Part shown: positions 5,951 to 6,508 of the stretch, one piece after another
How positions within the stretch are numbered: position 1 is the first letter of the stretch
Layout: each line of letters starts with the position of its first letter
From: an uncultured Rhodospirillaceae bacterium
GTDB lineage: Bacteria > Pseudomonadota > Alphaproteobacteria > Rhodospirillales > UBA2165
Direction of reading: 5' to 3'
Assembly: GCA_913041095.1 (NCBI GenBank)
Contig: CAJWIB010000162.1
Location: 1 to 6,508, forward strand
DNA length: 6,508 bases
Notes under the pieces: generated by a model
The model's input: the letters and a program-made list of their open reading frames with translations, nothing else
Databases searched by the model: none
What the model was told of the DNA's origin: nothing
Made by a program: the position numbers and the translations under genes

Positions 5951-6508
5951 ATGATGCGTAACTTTCAAAAAGCTCAAGAACTGGTGGCCCGAGGCGCTGG
6001 GCCGCATCAAGCCGGTCAGTTTGATAAAGCCGAAAAGTATTATAAACGTGCGTTAAAAGCCCAAAGTGATAATATCGATGCGCTGCATTTACTGGGGCTC
6101 GTTTCCCACCAGAAAGGCCGCAATGAATATGCTGTGCAATTGATCAGTAAAGCCCAACTCCTCAGCCCGCACAATCCAGCAATCAATACTAATTTAGCGA
6201 TTGTCATGAACGCGTTGTCGCGTTGGCCGGAGGCCGAACAGGCGGCTGAAACTGCAACAAAATTGGCAGCCGATAATGCTGAGGCCTGGCATCATTTGGG
6301 TATTTCGCGTTTGACCCAGCAGAAGTTTGCTGGCGCAGAGGCAGCGTTAACAAAGGCCACAGAGCTCGATCCGAACAATTCAGAATATTTGAACAATCTT
6401 GGTACGGCCTACCGGAATTTGAAGCAAAATGACCTAGCCGTTAAAACCTTTCGCCGGGCCGTTGCAGTTGACCCGGGCTTTGTCGTTGGCCAGACCAATT
6501 TAGCCGAA
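5951..6508 (+). CDS. TPR repeat protein, N-terminal part (runs off right edge)
   Basis: An open frame of 186 codons begins at ATG 5951 (or the adjacent ATG 5954) and reaches the window end without a stop. It consists of about five tandem 34-residue TPR units at roughly residues 10-41, 42-75, 76-109, 110-143 and 144-177. Typical signatures are GQFDKAEKYYKRAL, DALHLLGLVSHQKG, AEAWHHLGISRL, ATELDPNNSEYLNNLGTAY and FRRAVAVDPGF. There is no signal peptide, so it probably acts in the cytoplasm. TPR arrays of this kind often precede a sulfotransferase or an O-GlcNAc-transferase-like glycosyltransferase domain, but nothing here shows which, if any, follows. The ribosome site is weak. It is not a simple duplicate of the small exported TPR gene at 4576. 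Confidence 0.85.
   Translation, partial: MMRNFQKAQELVARGAGPHQAGQFDKAEKYYKRALKAQSDNIDALHLLGLVSHQKGRNEYAVQLISKAQLLSPHNPAINTNLAIVMNALSRWPEAEQAAETATKLAADNAEAWHHLGISRLTQQKFAGAEAALTKATELDPNNSEYLNNLGTAYRNLKQNDLAVKTFRRAVAVDPGFVVGQTNLAE

Overview
The window looks like chromosomal DNA of a proteobacterium, most likely an alphaproteobacterium of the Rhodospirillales type with moderate G+C. That placement is inferred from the style of the PyrE protein, from an NnrS-family protein and from the tetratricopeptide (TPR) genes. No marker RNA gene is present to prove it. No mobile element, CRISPR array, tRNA or rRNA was recognised.

Layout. Positions 1-109 (minus) hold the first 36 codons of an unrecognised gene. 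An AT-rich divergent intergenic region follows. Next come three plus-strand genes. The first encodes a small exported protein (245-631) whose pattern resembles the FliL C-terminal domain and which is cut short by an in-frame TGA. The second is an alpha/beta hydrolase (778-1560) with an intact catalytic triad but a C-terminus that appears frameshifted. The third is an intact NnrS-family heme/copper membrane protein (1587-2834). NnrS converges with a minus-strand family-5 solute-binding protein (2831-4495), and their stop codons overlap by 4 bp. That gene is divergent from a small exported TPR gene (4576-5121) carrying three in-frame stops, called here a pseudogene. Then come pyrE on the minus strand (5152-5835) and, divergent from it, a long TPR protein running off the right edge (5951-6508).

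Functionally these are mostly unconnected housekeeping and accessory genes. The hydrolase and nnrS probably form an operon: the restored hydrolase stop lies 3 nt from the nnrS start. pyrE supplies the orotate-to-OMP step of pyrimidine synthesis. The solute-binding protein has no transporter genes beside it.

The main unusual signal is that three of the seven genes whose start and end both lie in the window show interrupted reading frames: one TGA, one apparent single-T deletion, and one gene with TAG, TAA and TAG. The intact neighbours (nnrS, the binding protein, pyrE) are clean. All three stop codon types are involved, so this looks like ongoing gene decay and/or sequence error rather than a changed genetic code. 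I do not see convincing evidence of a new multi-gene system.
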